From assembly GCA_900547595.1 (NCBI GenBank), contig URHE01000008.1, positions 1 to 43,936 on the forward strand: a stretch of DNA of 43,936 nt, read 5' to 3'. The translations under genes were made by a program, and so were the position numbers. Every line of letters begins with the position of its first letter. The stretch's first letter is position 1. Positions 8,416-17,643 of this stretch are shown piece after piece. The notes under the pieces were generated by a model that was given only the letters and a program-made list of their open reading frames with translations, was not told the DNA's origin and did not search any database. Origin of the DNA: an uncultured Desulfovibrio sp. GTDB taxonomy: Bacteria; Desulfobacterota; Desulfovibrionia; Desulfovibrionales; Desulfovibrionaceae.

Positions 8416-9414
8416 ATGTCCCCTCTAATTTCCGTCATAATTCCTATATATAACACAGCTCCATGGTTGCGAAGGTGTTTGGACAGTGTATGTGGACAGA
8501 CATTAGAAAATATTGAGATTATTTGCGTAAACGATGGATCGAGTGATGAAAGTGGCTATATCTTAATGGAGTACGCAACGCGGGATGATCGATTGCTGCC
8601 CATTACGTTAGGGCACAATCGAGGTGTTTCAACCGCGCGAAATCTAGGAATTGGGGCCTCGCGAGGCAAGTGGCTCAGCTTTGTGGATAGTGATGATGCT
8701 CTTGAAAGGGATTTTTATGAAAAACTCTATCGAGCTAGCTTGGATGATAATGCAGAAATCATAAAGGGAGCATGCTGGGTTGAAGATAAATTTCATAATA
8801 ATAAGATTTTATGTGATGAATATATAAAAGAAGATAAATTTAATTTTACCGAAAAATGGGTTAGCGCAATATATAGGTCAAAATTTATCAAAGAGAATAA
8901 TATACACTTTCCTCAAATCTGCTCTAATAATGAAGATGTTGTTTTTCTTTTTTGTGCGCTACTCAATGCCAAAGGTGTGCATGTGGTAAGTGACGCGATA
9001 TATAAGAATTACTTTAGGAAATGGAGTTTGTCAAATTCACCTTTAACTCTCAAACAAGCTGATAGCATTATAAGAGCGCGAGGAATTATGATTGATATGC
9101 TAAATCATAGCACCATTGATGATTTGAAATATGTATCATTGTTTTTAAGAAATATGTATTATTGTTGTGTATTTTCTGAACGGGTGATTGAGGAAGATAA
9201 ATTTAAAGTAATTATGCTTACAGCAAATGCTTTATATGAATTTTATAATAGATGCAAGAAACCTATGCTGCTTCTGCACGAATTTAACAAAAAGGGTGAT
9301 AAGTTAGGCGTATTGCTGGAACGCGGGGACATTAAAGGACTAGTGGAATGGCTATCTATTAGCACATTGCAGCGCTTACGGACAAAGGTAGTTTCACGAC
9401 TGAAAAAATATTGA
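8416..9414 (+). CDS. GT2 glycosyltransferase (paralogue of the 4632 gene)
   Basis: A 332-residue GT2 enzyme. ISVIIPIYN starts the Rossmann-like domain, CVNDGSSD binds the nucleotide, and FVDSDDAL carries the DxD-like metal site. Its first 100 residues track the N-terminal domain of the 616-residue protein almost position by position (CLDSVCGQTLENIEIICV against CLDYVCRQTLQNLEIICV), so one likely arose by duplication, but it lacks the DUF5672 half. AGAGG lies 5 bases before ATG 8416; the upstream TTG at 8371 has no ribosome site. AT-rich. The sugar transferred is unknown. Confidence 0.82.
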   Translation: MSPLISVIIPIYNTAPWLRRCLDSVCGQTLENIEIICVNDGSSDESGYILMEYATRDDRLLPITLGHNRGVSTARNLGIGASRGKWLSFVDSDDALERDFYEKLYRASLDDNAEIIKGACWVEDKFHNNKILCDEYIKEDKFNFTEKWVSAIYRSKFIKENNIHFPQICSNNEDVVFLFCALLNAKGVHVVSDAIYKNYFRKWSLSNSPLTLKQADSIIRARGIMIDMLNHSTIDDLKYVSLFLRNMYYCCVFSERVIEEDKFKVIMLTANALYEFYNRCKKPMLLLHEFNKKGDKLGVLLERGDIKGLVEWLSISTLQRLRTKVVSRLKKY

Positions 9415-9461
9415 ATTTATTGTGGCAATAATAAATTGCACATTATAAGTGGAGGGTATGC

Positions 9462-10865
9462 ATGCTAAATTATGAAGACCTATTACCATTAACCAAGGAT
9501 TTGCCCAGCATCGCAGGTGTGAATAACTTGATTGCCGCTCCATTTGAACGCATTGTTTCGTCGCTCATATCATGTGGGGCAGATGTTACTCTTTTTAATT
9601 TAACTGAAAAAGTAAGGCAACATGCAGATTTCAATTCACACATTAAAAGAGTCATCCCCAAAGAAAAAGGAAAGGATTTTCTAAATAAATTTAAGGTAAT
9701 TCAAAACTTATTTGCTAAGAAGCACCCTCATTTGACGCAGGATTATGAATATTTTTTTTGTGGGGAAAATCTTCATGTTCCTCTTCATCTAGAAAAGGAA
9801 TTTCAAGCATGTGAAGTAGTTCTTCTTGGCGAATTTTCGATGCTTATAGATGCAGATATGATCTCGGAGATACTGAGAAGCAAAAAAACCGTTGCTTGGA
9901 GTTCTTCTGCAAATCTTTTTACCGGATTCTGTGGTCAACCCGCTGGTTGCGAGAAGTGGCAGTCTTCAGGATGCGCCGACTGCCCGATGCTTGGAAGGAC
10001 AATTGGCAATCAAGATATGTGTGCCACTTTTTTTGCTCGCAAGCTAACCGGGTTTGCCGATATCCGTGATTTTGTGGTGGTTACTCCGTCGCGGTGGCTG
10101 AGTCGTGAATCCCAACGCAGTGTGTTGGGAAAACCCTTTTTCCATACTATCATTCCCACATGTGTCAAACTGGATACTTATATGCCCATTCCGCAGAGCA
10201 GGGCGCGAAAAGATTTAGGCATTCCGATTGATAGCTCCGTCATTCTTCTGGCGAGTACAAATGGCATGCGCAAAAACAAAGGGACGTATGTGGCGTGCGA
10301 GGCGCTGTCCCAGCTTCAGAGGCGGTGGGGCAAAAGCATGGTGCCGCAGATACTCTTTTTTGGTCACAAGGCGCCATACCTCGAACGCTTGCGGGAGTGC
10401 GGCTATGAAGTCCAATCGCTTGGCTGGATCGATGATATCCGTACAATGGCAAAAATTTACGCCGCGGCGGATGTTTTTGTCAGTCCGTCCTTTCAGGATA
10501 ATCTCCCCAATACTGTCAATGAGGCGCTCGCCTGCGGCACACCAGTTATCTGTTTTGACCGTTTCAGCTCAGAGGACGTCGTTATTGATGGCGTAACGGG
10601 TTTTTTGGCGAAGCATCCGGGGCTTCCGCTTTCCCCCGAAGGCAGACTGATTCAGCCGGCCCCCTATGAGCCGACCGCGGAAAGGTGTGCAGACCTTGCT
10701 GAACAGCTGCTCAAGTTTTTTGAGCTGCCGATGTGGCGCAGGGAGTGTATGCGACATGAATGCCGGCAATTTGCTGAAGCTACCTTTAATCCGGTGGAAG
10801 AAGCAATGCGCTATCTGCAACTATTCAGGAATATGTTAGGGCTTCACTATATTCATATTAATTGA
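9462..10865 (+). CDS. GT4 (group 1) glycosyltransferase
   Basis: A 467-residue GT-B enzyme. The C-terminal GT4 nucleotide-sugar domain shows SVILLASTNGMRKNKGT, then YAAADVFVSPSFQDNLPNTV and EALACGTPVICFD, which is the E(x7)E-type region. A Cys-rich insert, CGQPAGCEKW...CADCPMLG, is typical of WcaC-like members and may bind a metal. The start has GGAGGG 5 bases upstream. Base composition moves from AT-rich at the 5' end towards about half GC at the 3' end, so the island boundary may lie inside or near this gene. It acts on the cytoplasmic face in glycan assembly; the linkage is unknown. Confidence 0.85.
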   Translation: MLNYEDLLPLTKDLPSIAGVNNLIAAPFERIVSSLISCGADVTLFNLTEKVRQHADFNSHIKRVIPKEKGKDFLNKFKVIQNLFAKKHPHLTQDYEYFFCGENLHVPLHLEKEFQACEVVLLGEFSMLIDADMISEILRSKKTVAWSSSANLFTGFCGQPAGCEKWQSSGCADCPMLGRTIGNQDMCATFFARKLTGFADIRDFVVVTPSRWLSRESQRSVLGKPFFHTIIPTCVKLDTYMPIPQSRARKDLGIPIDSSVILLASTNGMRKNKGTYVACEALSQLQRRWGKSMVPQILFFGHKAPYLERLRECGYEVQSLGWIDDIRTMAKIYAAADVFVSPSFQDNLPNTVNEALACGTPVICFDRFSSEDVVIDGVTGFLAKHPGLPLSPEGRLIQPAPYEPTAERCADLAEQLLKFFELPMWRRECMRHECRQFAEATFNPVEEAMRYLQLFRNMLGLHYIHIN

Positions 10866-10940
10866 AAGATTTAATTATGGTAACGTTGTACTGAATATGA
10901 ATGGATATTTTTAACATATAAAGTCAGGAAGAGAGGATGC

Positions 10941-11951
10941 ATGAGTGTTCTGTCTCTTGAACAGGCAGCGGCCCAAGGGCACAAGGATGTGTATATCACC
11001 TATCCGGCACTGGGGAGCCAGCTGCTTCTGCTCTATGCGGCGCAAATCCGGCACAGGATGACAGGCGCGCGCAGCCTTGTGGGCACGACCATTCCGGAAC
11101 TCTTCACTGAGGCATCCGCCTTTTGCGATGTCCTGGGTGGCGTCTCGGCTCTGACGATAGGCATGGATTTCCCGTCCATTGCAGCGACAGGTCTGCGAAT
11201 TTTGCCGCTTACATATTATCGGCCGGGACGAACGACAGACAACAAGCTCAAAGCCGAACTTTCGCAGGAGCATCTGCTGGCGGGATTTTGCGCAGGCATG
11301 GGGTTGAGTGGGCCCGTCCCTCTTGATCCGTTTTTCCCCCTCACGGAAGAGGAGCAGCGCTTTGGGCGTTTGTTCGCAGACAGTCAGATTGCGCTCATGA
11401 GTGAAGGCAAGGAACAGCGCAAGACCTGGGGGGCAGACAAAATGCAGGCTGTCGTTGATGCCTTGGGGGCTCGATATAATTTTGTGCAGGTAGGCGCACC
11501 TGAGGACACGCCATTGCGCGGTGTCCTGGACAAAAGGGGCGTGTTTTCCTTGCGGCAGGTAGCCAGTGTACTGCATAATTCCGATCTTTTTCTCGGCGGT
11601 ATTGGAGCGTTGATGCATTTGGCCCGCGGCGTGGGCTGTCCGTCCGTAATCACCTATTCCCGCTCTGAGCCCGCCGGCGTTGATGCATATCCCTGCAATA
11701 CCAATCTGCTGCCGCCTTCCTGTTGCACTCGCTGCCAAACGGATTTGCTGCGTTTGGAGAAGGAAGGCTGCGCCGATGAGTTCAGCTGTGTGCGCGGTAT
11801 CAGTGTGGATGCGGTGGTACACGAGGTAGAGTCGGGCATGAGCAGGCGAGTGGAGGTCGTCAGGCTTGAAGAAAAGGCTGTGCGCCCCCTGAATCCTGTG
11901 ACCGCAAGGATTTTTTCCCTGGCGCAGAAGCAGGCATTCACCGTCGGTTAA
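10941..11951 (+). CDS. GT9-like (heptosyltransferase-type) glycosyltransferase
   Basis: A 336-residue protein. The C-terminal domain carries LRQVASVLHNSDLFLGG then IGALMHLARGVGCPSVI, the pattern used by GT9 heptosyltransferases to bind the ADP-sugar. The N-terminal half is divergent (VYITYPALGSQLLLLYAAQ), and a Cys cluster, PPSCCTRCQTDLL, is found near residue 260. GAGAGG precedes ATG 10941 by 4 bases. Context (glycosyltransferases upstream, radical SAM enzyme downstream with a 22-base gap) makes a role in LPS or capsule assembly likely, but heptose as substrate is only a family-based guess. Composition is intermediate between the AT-rich island and the GC-rich flank. Confidence 0.68.
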   Translation: MSVLSLEQAAAQGHKDVYITYPALGSQLLLLYAAQIRHRMTGARSLVGTTIPELFTEASAFCDVLGGVSALTIGMDFPSIAATGLRILPLTYYRPGRTTDNKLKAELSQEHLLAGFCAGMGLSGPVPLDPFFPLTEEEQRFGRLFADSQIALMSEGKEQRKTWGADKMQAVVDALGARYNFVQVGAPEDTPLRGVLDKRGVFSLRQVASVLHNSDLFLGGIGALMHLARGVGCPSVITYSRSEPAGVDAYPCNTNLLPPSCCTRCQTDLLRLEKEGCADEFSCVRGISVDAVVHEVESGMSRRVEVVRLEEKAVRPLNPVTARIFSLAQKQAFTVG

Positions 11952-11973
11952 GTTGCATATGAGGGGTAATGTG

Positions 11974-12954
11974 ATGGAAAGCCAGGCTTTTCAAAGAAAT
12001 TATTTTCTCAATAACGCTATGGAGCGTTATACGAACAGTCTTCAGGAGTTCATGTTCTGGCGGCGGGGCTCCTTTCTGCCCCCGCACAAGAAAGATATGT
12101 ATATCAAAAAATTCCTTCAGGAAGAGCAGGAGAAATTTTATACCGAGGGCATATTTACCCTCCCTTCCGTGCAATTTGCCATAACGACGCGCTGCACGCT
12201 GCGCTGTCAGGATTGCAGCGTCATGATACCGCGTTTTGCGGGCGCCGAAGTGCCGCATATAGAAATGACCTTTCCCCAGTTCAGGGAGTGCCTGGACACG
12301 TTGCTTGCCGGAGTGGAACATATCCGGTCTGTCCTCATCCTGGGAGGAGAACCTTTGCTGCATAGGGAGCTTCCCGAAATGGTGGCCTATGCCGCGCGTC
12401 AGGAAAAGATCGGCCTGGTTGACATCGTCACGAACTGCACGCTCCTGCCCTCCCAGGCATTGCTGGATGCTGTAGCGCAGCATAGACACAAGACCTTCTT
12501 TGGCTTGAGCAACTACACAAAGAATCCGGATGTCGCGGCGCTGGTAAAGCGAGAGCAGATTATCGCGCTTTTAAAGGCAAACGGTATCAAACATTCCCTG
12601 GATACCGGGACCGGAAAGTGGTTTCGCTATTCTCTTGAAAAATGCAATGTCTCTCCGAATGAGATAAAATCCATCTTTGCCGGTTGCCAGTGGCATCATT
12701 GCCTGTATGTTCTGGGTGGAGAACTTGCTGTCTGTCCCCGCAGTCTTGTTGGCCATAGGCTCGGCGCATTTGTTCTTGATGATGCCGACATAATTTCCTT
12801 GCTGCGAGATGATTCGGGGGGGAGCGACGACAACGAGACCCGGGATATCCGCAGAAAGTTGCTGGCCTTTTTTGAAAAAGAAACGCTTGACGCCTGTCGG
12901 TATTGCCGCAGGCACGCCGAATTGGTGGAACCGGCTCTTCAGCTGAAATCGTAG
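11974..12954 (+). CDS. Radical SAM enzyme with C-terminal Cys cluster
   Basis: A 326-residue protein with the radical SAM signature CTLRCQDC, CxxxCxxC with cysteines at residues 74, 78 and 81, and GGEP at 124-127 for SAM binding. The C-terminal part has CQWHHC...CPRS and CRYC, cysteines that could bind an auxiliary Fe-S cluster as in SPASM/twitch enzymes. GAGGGG lies 7 bases before ATG 11974; TTG 11953 is less likely. It lies between a GT9-like gene and the ABC exporter. The substrate could be a sugar (dehydration, epimerisation) or a peptide. The PqqD-like protein 7.4 kb upstream keeps a RiPP-like role open, but no precursor peptide is evident. Confidence 0.8.
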   Translation: MESQAFQRNYFLNNAMERYTNSLQEFMFWRRGSFLPPHKKDMYIKKFLQEEQEKFYTEGIFTLPSVQFAITTRCTLRCQDCSVMIPRFAGAEVPHIEMTFPQFRECLDTLLAGVEHIRSVLILGGEPLLHRELPEMVAYAARQEKIGLVDIVTNCTLLPSQALLDAVAQHRHKTFFGLSNYTKNPDVAALVKREQIIALLKANGIKHSLDTGTGKWFRYSLEKCNVSPNEIKSIFAGCQWHHCLYVLGGELAVCPRSLVGHRLGAFVLDDADIISLLRDDSGGSDDNETRDIRRKLLAFFEKETLDACRYCRRHAELVEPALQLKS

Positions 12955-12968
12955 GCACAGGGGCGTCC

Positions 12969-14876
12969 ATGGCGTCTGGGTTCTTGCGTACCTGCTTCGC
13001 GGACTTCCTCCGCGTCTACCGCATTCTTCCGGCTGCGCTGAAGCGGAAGACGGCGCTGGTCTTTCTTGGCGTCGTCATGCAGGCGCTGCTGGAAGTCGGC
13101 GCCATTCTCGCCATGTCGCTGGTGGCGGTGAGCGTGGCTTCGCCGGAGCGCCTGCTCGGCCATCCCGTCACGCAGGCCGTCTTTGCCCATATCCCCGCGC
13201 TGGGCGCCCTGGGGGAGGACCTGCGGCGGCTGGCCCTGATCTGCGCCCTGCTTTCCGCCGCGCTCATTGTGGGGAAGAACGCCGTTTCGGCCCTTGTGGC
13301 CCATCAGACCAACGCGCTCGGCGAGCGCATCGCGCTTTTCGCCGGGGATGTCATCTTCAGGACGTTTTTGTACAGTCCCTATATCAGCCATCTTTCCGGC
13401 GACAGCAACGCCATGTTCCTTGCGCTCTCCCGCCGGGGGGCGCTCGGGCGCATGGTCATCCATCTGATGGCCGTCTACAGCTACGCCATGGTCGCCTTTT
13501 TCATGACGGCGGCCCTGCTTCTGCTGACGCCCGGGCTGGTGCTGCTCGTCATGGGCGCCATCATGATCATTGCAGTGGTACTGTACCGGCGCCTGCGCGC
13601 GCTCATGGATGCGGCGGGCCATGAGGCCAACCGCCGCAGCCGCGATGAAAGCACGGCCACGCTCAACGCCATGCGCGGCATCCGCGAGCTGCTCATCTAC
13701 CGGCAGCAGGATGTCTTTTTCGAGAAGTTCGAGACGGCCTGCATCAAGGGCGCGCCGCCCCGGGCCTTTCTCAGCATCGGGCCCACCATGCCCACATGGA
13801 TCCTGGAATCCGCGGGCTTTTTCGCCATTGTGGCGGCCATGGCCGTCATGTGGGGGCTGCTGGACGCGTCGCTGCCGCGGATCGCGGGCGTCATGACCAT
13901 CATCATCCTCATCGCCTGGCGCGTGCTGCCGCTGCTGAACCGTTCGCTGGGCGCGCTGGTGACGGTGCGCGGCTCGCGCGCGGGCGCGCTGGAATGCCTC
14001 GACACGGTGGAGGAAGCCCTCCACACGCCCCCCCCGGCGCTGCCGGAGCCGGACCCGGACTTTGCGCTGCGCGAGAGCATCGCCCTCACCGGCGCGGCGT
14101 TCCGCTATCCCGGCGCGGAGCGCGACTCCCTGAGCGGCATTTCCTGCGTCATTCCCCGGGGGGCGCGCGTGGGCATCATCGGACAGTCCGGCGCGGGCAA
14201 GAGCACCCTGGCGGCCATCCTCAGCGGCCTGGTGGAGCCCTGCGCCGGCGCCCTGCTGGTGGATGGCCGCGAACTCAGCCCGGCGGGGCGCGCCGCCTAT
14301 TGCGCGCGTATCGGCTATGTGCCGCAGAATCCGTATATCCTCGCGGGCAGCATCGCGGAAAATGTGGCCTTCAGCCAGTGGGGCAAGCCCTGGGACGAGG
14401 CGCGCGTGCTCCGCGCCTGCCGCATGGCCTCGCTGGACGTGGCCCTGGAGCGGGGCATCGAAAGCGGGCTTGGCGAGGGCGGCGCGGGCCTCTCCGGCGG
14501 CCAGATGCAGCGCGTGGCCATTGCGCGCGCCCTGTACGCGGAGCCCGCGGTCCTTATTTTCGATGAAGCCACGAGCGCTCTGGACAGCGGCGTGGAAGCC
14601 GAAATCATGAACACCATCTTCGCCCTGCCCCAGGAGATCACCACCATCATCATCGCGCACCGGTTGAGCACTGTGGAGCGGTGCGACATGCTGTTCTGGA
14701 TAGAGGGCGGCCGTCTGCGCGCCTCCGGGCCGCCTGCCGGGGTATTGCCCGCCTACAGGCGCAGCCTTGCGGAAGCGGCGGCCCGGAAATGCTCCGGCAG
14801 GGCGGAGGCGGACAGGGACGGGGCTTTCGGCGCGGCGCCGGCGCACGGGGAGGACGCATGCTCTCCATCATCGTAG
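12969..14876 (+). CDS. ABC exporter, MsbA/PglK-type half-transporter
   Basis: A 635-residue type IV exporter subunit with a fused ATPase; it should act as a homodimer in the inner membrane. About six hydrophobic segments fill residues 25-330. The ATPase domain has Walker A GQSGAGKST at 405-413, the signature LSGGQ at 508-512 and Walker B VLIFDEATSALD with Asp532. By family and context it most likely flips a lipid-linked saccharide made by the neighbouring glycosyltransferases; peptide export is an alternative given the radical SAM and PqqD-like genes. AGGGG lies 5 bases before ATG 12969. From here the DNA is again strongly GC-rich. It overlaps the next gene by 19 bases. Confidence 0.87.
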   Translation: MASGFLRTCFADFLRVYRILPAALKRKTALVFLGVVMQALLEVGAILAMSLVAVSVASPERLLGHPVTQAVFAHIPALGALGEDLRRLALICALLSAALIVGKNAVSALVAHQTNALGERIALFAGDVIFRTFLYSPYISHLSGDSNAMFLALSRRGALGRMVIHLMAVYSYAMVAFFMTAALLLLTPGLVLLVMGAIMIIAVVLYRRLRALMDAAGHEANRRSRDESTATLNAMRGIRELLIYRQQDVFFEKFETACIKGAPPRAFLSIGPTMPTWILESAGFFAIVAAMAVMWGLLDASLPRIAGVMTIIILIAWRVLPLLNRSLGALVTVRGSRAGALECLDTVEEALHTPPPALPEPDPDFALRESIALTGAAFRYPGAERDSLSGISCVIPRGARVGIIGQSGAGKSTLAAILSGLVEPCAGALLVDGRELSPAGRAAYCARIGYVPQNPYILAGSIAENVAFSQWGKPWDEARVLRACRMASLDVALERGIESGLGEGGAGLSGGQMQRVAIARALYAEPAVLIFDEATSALDSGVEAEIMNTIFALPQEITTIIIAHRLSTVERCDMLFWIEGGRLRASGPPAGVLPAYRRSLAEAAARKCSGRAEADRDGAFGAAPAHGEDACSPSS

Positions 14877-15691
14877 TCACGGTGGACCGCCTCCGGCAGA
14901 CCGAGCGTTTTCTCCTCAGTCTCACGCACCAGACCAGCGGGGAGTTCGAGGTCGTCCTCATGTACGCGCCGCGGGTGCCCGAAGCCGCGGTGGCCGCCAT
15001 GTGCGCCAGGTTCCCCTCGCTCCGTATCCGGGCGTATCCCTCGGCGGATACCTGCCTTTCGCGTTCGCGCAATGCCGCCTTCAGCCGCATTGCCGGTGAC
15101 TGTTTCGCCATTGCGGACGACGATTGCGTATATCCGCCGGAGGTGGTGGCGCGCGTGCTGGAGACGTTCCGGCACCATCCGGAGCTTGGCGCGCTCATGG
15201 GCAGCCCGGTCTCCCTCGATCCCGGCGACATGCCCACGGGGGACGCCCCGGTGCCGCTGCCGGCCTGGCGCCTGTTCACCGGCTGCCCCAGTTTCGTCCA
15301 GTTCTACCGCACGGCGGTCTGCGAGGCCGTGGGCGGCTTTGACGAATGTCTGGGCGTGGGCTGCGGCACGCCGCACCAGTCCGGCGAAGAAACGGATTTC
15401 GCCCTGCGCGCCGTGCGCGCCGGCTTTGCGGCGGCGCGCGTGCCGTCCCTGGCGGTGCTCCATCCCAGCACTACCCCAAGCGGGGCGGCCATGCGCCGCA
15501 AGGTCCGCACCTATGCGCGGGGGCGCATGCGGCTGTTGCGCAAACACGGCTGTTCGCCCGCGTTCATCGCGCTCAATGTGGCCTATCCGTTGCTGATCCT
15601 TCCTCTGGAGTGCCTGTCCGTTGCCGGGCGCCTTGCGCGCTACCGGCTGTGCATGTTTGCCGAACGCTTCCTGAGCCTGTGGCGCGACTGA
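14858..15691 (+). CDS. GT2 glycosyltransferase
   Basis: A 277-residue GT2 enzyme with a short N-terminus, SIIVVTVDRLRQTERFLLSL. CLSRSRNAAFSRIAGD and the metal-binding IADDDCVYPPEV are followed by GGFDE and SGEETDFALRAVRAG, the usual acceptor-side acidic motif. A hydrophobic stretch near the C-terminus (ALNVAYPLLILPL) may tether it to the membrane. GGGGAGG lies just upstream of ATG 14858, inside the end of the ABC exporter gene, and its stop overlaps the next start (TGATG), so these three genes are translationally coupled. High GC like the flanks. Confidence 0.83.
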   Translation: MLSIIVVTVDRLRQTERFLLSLTHQTSGEFEVVLMYAPRVPEAAVAAMCARFPSLRIRAYPSADTCLSRSRNAAFSRIAGDCFAIADDDCVYPPEVVARVLETFRHHPELGALMGSPVSLDPGDMPTGDAPVPLPAWRLFTGCPSFVQFYRTAVCEAVGGFDECLGVGCGTPHQSGEETDFALRAVRAGFAAARVPSLAVLHPSTTPSGAAMRRKVRTYARGRMRLLRKHGCSPAFIALNVAYPLLILPLECLSVAGRLARYRLCMFAERFLSLWRD

Positions 15692-16851
15692 TGGATATTG
15701 CCGTCATCACCCGCGAATTTTCGCCGCTGACCCGCAATGGCGGCATCGGCACGGCGACGCGCCACCTTTGCGACGCCCTCGCCGGGGCAGCCGGGCACCG
15801 GCTGACCGTGTACTATACCGGGCGCCCGCAGGCGCGCCTGTGGCCGTTCGCCCGCGCCCTGCGCCGGAGCGGCATGGAGTTCCGCCCGGTCATCGCGCCG
15901 CTGGGGCTGCTGCTGCGCGATCCCGCCCGGCGCAGCCGCGCCGCCTGTGCCGCGTTGCGCGGGACCCGGCACGACTGTTACCTTTTCCACGAGTTCATGG
16001 CCGACGCCTGGGCTTTCCTCCGCGAGCGGCGGGGCGGGGGCGCATATCCCCCCCGCGGCATGGTGACTCACGGCAGCGCCCTGTGGGTGGACGAGGGCAA
16101 TGGCCAGGTGGCCGGCGGGGGCAGCCGGGCCGCGCTCTACGCCATGGAGCGGGAGTGTTGCGAACGGGCGGATTTTCTCGTCAGTCCGAGCCGGTATCTC
16201 CTCGACTGGATGCGCGAGCGCGGCTGGCGTCTCCCGGAACGCAGCGCCGTTATTCCCAACTTCGCCTCCGGCTGGGGATGTCCGCCGCCCCGCTGGAGGG
16301 GCGGCAATGGCGCCCCCGGGGAACTTGTCTTTTTCGGGCGTCTGGAAGAGCGCAAGGGGCTGCGCGTGTTCTGCGAAGCGCTCCGCGCCGTGCCCGCGCC
16401 GCTTCTGGCCGGGCGGCAGGTGACCTTTCTCGGCAAGGCGGGCGGCTATGCCCCGGAGCAGGTGGCCGCATGGCTTGCCCCCCTGGCGGAAAAGGGCCTG
16501 CGGCTCGTGTTCCATACCGGCATGGACGCCGGCCAGGCGCGCGCCTATCTGTGCCATGGCGACCGTCTGGCCGTCATGCCCTCCCTGCGGGAAAATTCGC
16601 CCTGTGTGGTCAGCGAGTGTCTGGAAAGCGGCATCCCCTTTCTCGCTTCGGCATGCGGGGGCGGTCCGGAACTGGCGCGTCCCGAAGATCGGGAGCTCTT
16701 TGTGGCGCCCGGGGCCGCGCCGCTGGCGGAGCGCCTGCGCCGCATCCTTGCGGAGGGCCTGCCGCCGCCCGGACGCCCCCGGTACTCCGCGTCGGAACTC
16801 CTGCGCCTCTGGCAGACGCTGCTGGCGGATGTGGCGGCGCCGCATGCCTGA
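15691..16851 (+). CDS. GT4 glycosyltransferase
   Basis: A 386-residue GT-B enzyme. The N-terminus has the GT4 pattern VITREFSPLTRNGGIGTATRH. The donor domain has VFFGRLEERKGLRVFCEAL, then MPSLRENSPCVVSECLESG with the E(x7)E region, and FLASACGGGPEL. It starts on the ATG overlapping the stop of the preceding GT2. The partner GT2 and ABC exporter suggest that the three act on the same glycan at the inner membrane. The sugar is unknown. Confidence 0.85.
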   Translation: MDIAVITREFSPLTRNGGIGTATRHLCDALAGAAGHRLTVYYTGRPQARLWPFARALRRSGMEFRPVIAPLGLLLRDPARRSRAACAALRGTRHDCYLFHEFMADAWAFLRERRGGGAYPPRGMVTHGSALWVDEGNGQVAGGGSRAALYAMERECCERADFLVSPSRYLLDWMRERGWRLPERSAVIPNFASGWGCPPPRWRGGNGAPGELVFFGRLEERKGLRVFCEALRAVPAPLLAGRQVTFLGKAGGYAPEQVAAWLAPLAEKGLRLVFHTGMDAGQARAYLCHGDRLAVMPSLRENSPCVVSECLESGIPFLASACGGGPELARPEDRELFVAPGAAPLAERLRRILAEGLPPPGRPRYSASELLRLWQTLLADVAAPHA

Positions 16852-16990
16852 GACGGAAAACGCGCCGGCCCGGAAGGCGTCAGCGCTTTTTCTCTCGACC
16901 TTTTGGCGCCGCTTTGGCATTCTGAAACCGTCCGGCGGCCACCTCGGCGTGGCCGGCCCCGGCGTCCGGTCAGAAAGGAGTGGTGCAGCC

Positions 16991-17452
16991 ATGACGAAAG
17001 CCACAACGCCCCTGGGCGCGTTTCTTGATTTTATGAGCAGCCGCGGGCTGAACACCACCTCACAGCGCCGTGTCATCGCCCAGGCGTTCTTCGAGTTTCC
17101 GGGGCACCATTCCCTGGAGGAATTTTATCAGTACGTCCTGAAACTGGACGCGGGCATCGGCCAGACCACCGTCTACCGGACGCTCAAACTCCTGTGCGAC
17201 GCCGGGCTGGCCACGGAGATCCAGTTCAGCGACAATATCACCCGCTACGAGGTGGCCCGACCGGACAGCCACCACGACCATCTCGTGTGCCTGGGCTGCG
17301 GCGCCATCGTGGAAATCTGCGACCCGCGCATCGAAAAGCTCCAGCGGGAGCTTGCCGAGGCCAACGGCTTCAGCCTCACCGGCCATCTGCACAATCTGTA
17401 CGGCTACTGCCGCGCCTGCCGTGAGCGGCGGGTGGACGAAGGCAAGGTCTGA
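16991..17452 (+). CDS. fur: Fur-family metal-responsive repressor
   Basis: A 153-residue Fur-family regulator. The recognition helix region is IGQTTVYRTLKLL at 56-68, metal ligands include HHDH at 94-97, and two CxxC pairs (C100/C103 and C140/C143) form the structural zinc site. The pattern fits Fur, though PerR or Zur cannot be excluded from sequence. AAAGGAG lies 10 bases before ATG 16991. It is separated by 139 bases from the glycan genes, so probably independently transcribed. A good Fur-box match lies 63 bases downstream of its stop, ahead of an iron-linked small gene, consistent with local control. Confidence 0.9.
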   Translation: MTKATTPLGAFLDFMSSRGLNTTSQRRVIAQAFFEFPGHHSLEEFYQYVLKLDAGIGQTTVYRTLKLLCDAGLATEIQFSDNITRYEVARPDSHHDHLVCLGCGAIVEICDPRIEKLQRELAEANGFSLTGHLHNLYGYCRACRERRVDEGKV

Positions 17453-17514
17453 GCCCCGCCGCGCGGCCTTCCGCCGGTCTTTTGGGGGGCATCATGGGTG
17501 GGACAAAAATAAAT

Positions 17515-17529
17515 TGACATTCATTTTCA
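17515..17529 (+). promoter_or_regulatory. Fur-box-like operator overlapping a -35 hexamer
   Basis: TGACATT-C-ATTTTCA is a 7-1-7 palindrome. Read on the other strand it matches the Fur consensus TGATAAT-n-ATTATCA at 11 of 14 positions. It overlaps a perfect TTGACA at 17514-17519, so binding would block transcription of the Cys-rich gene at 17644. No clear -10 was found. Confidence 0.6.
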
Positions 17530-17643
17530 TTTAAGCGAACGTCATTTCACCGGCGCCGGCATGGTCCGCCGCGCGCGACCGTGACGCCGCCCCGCGGCGA
17601 AAAAACTTCAGAAAATCGCATCGCCCGGATGCAAGGACAGGAT

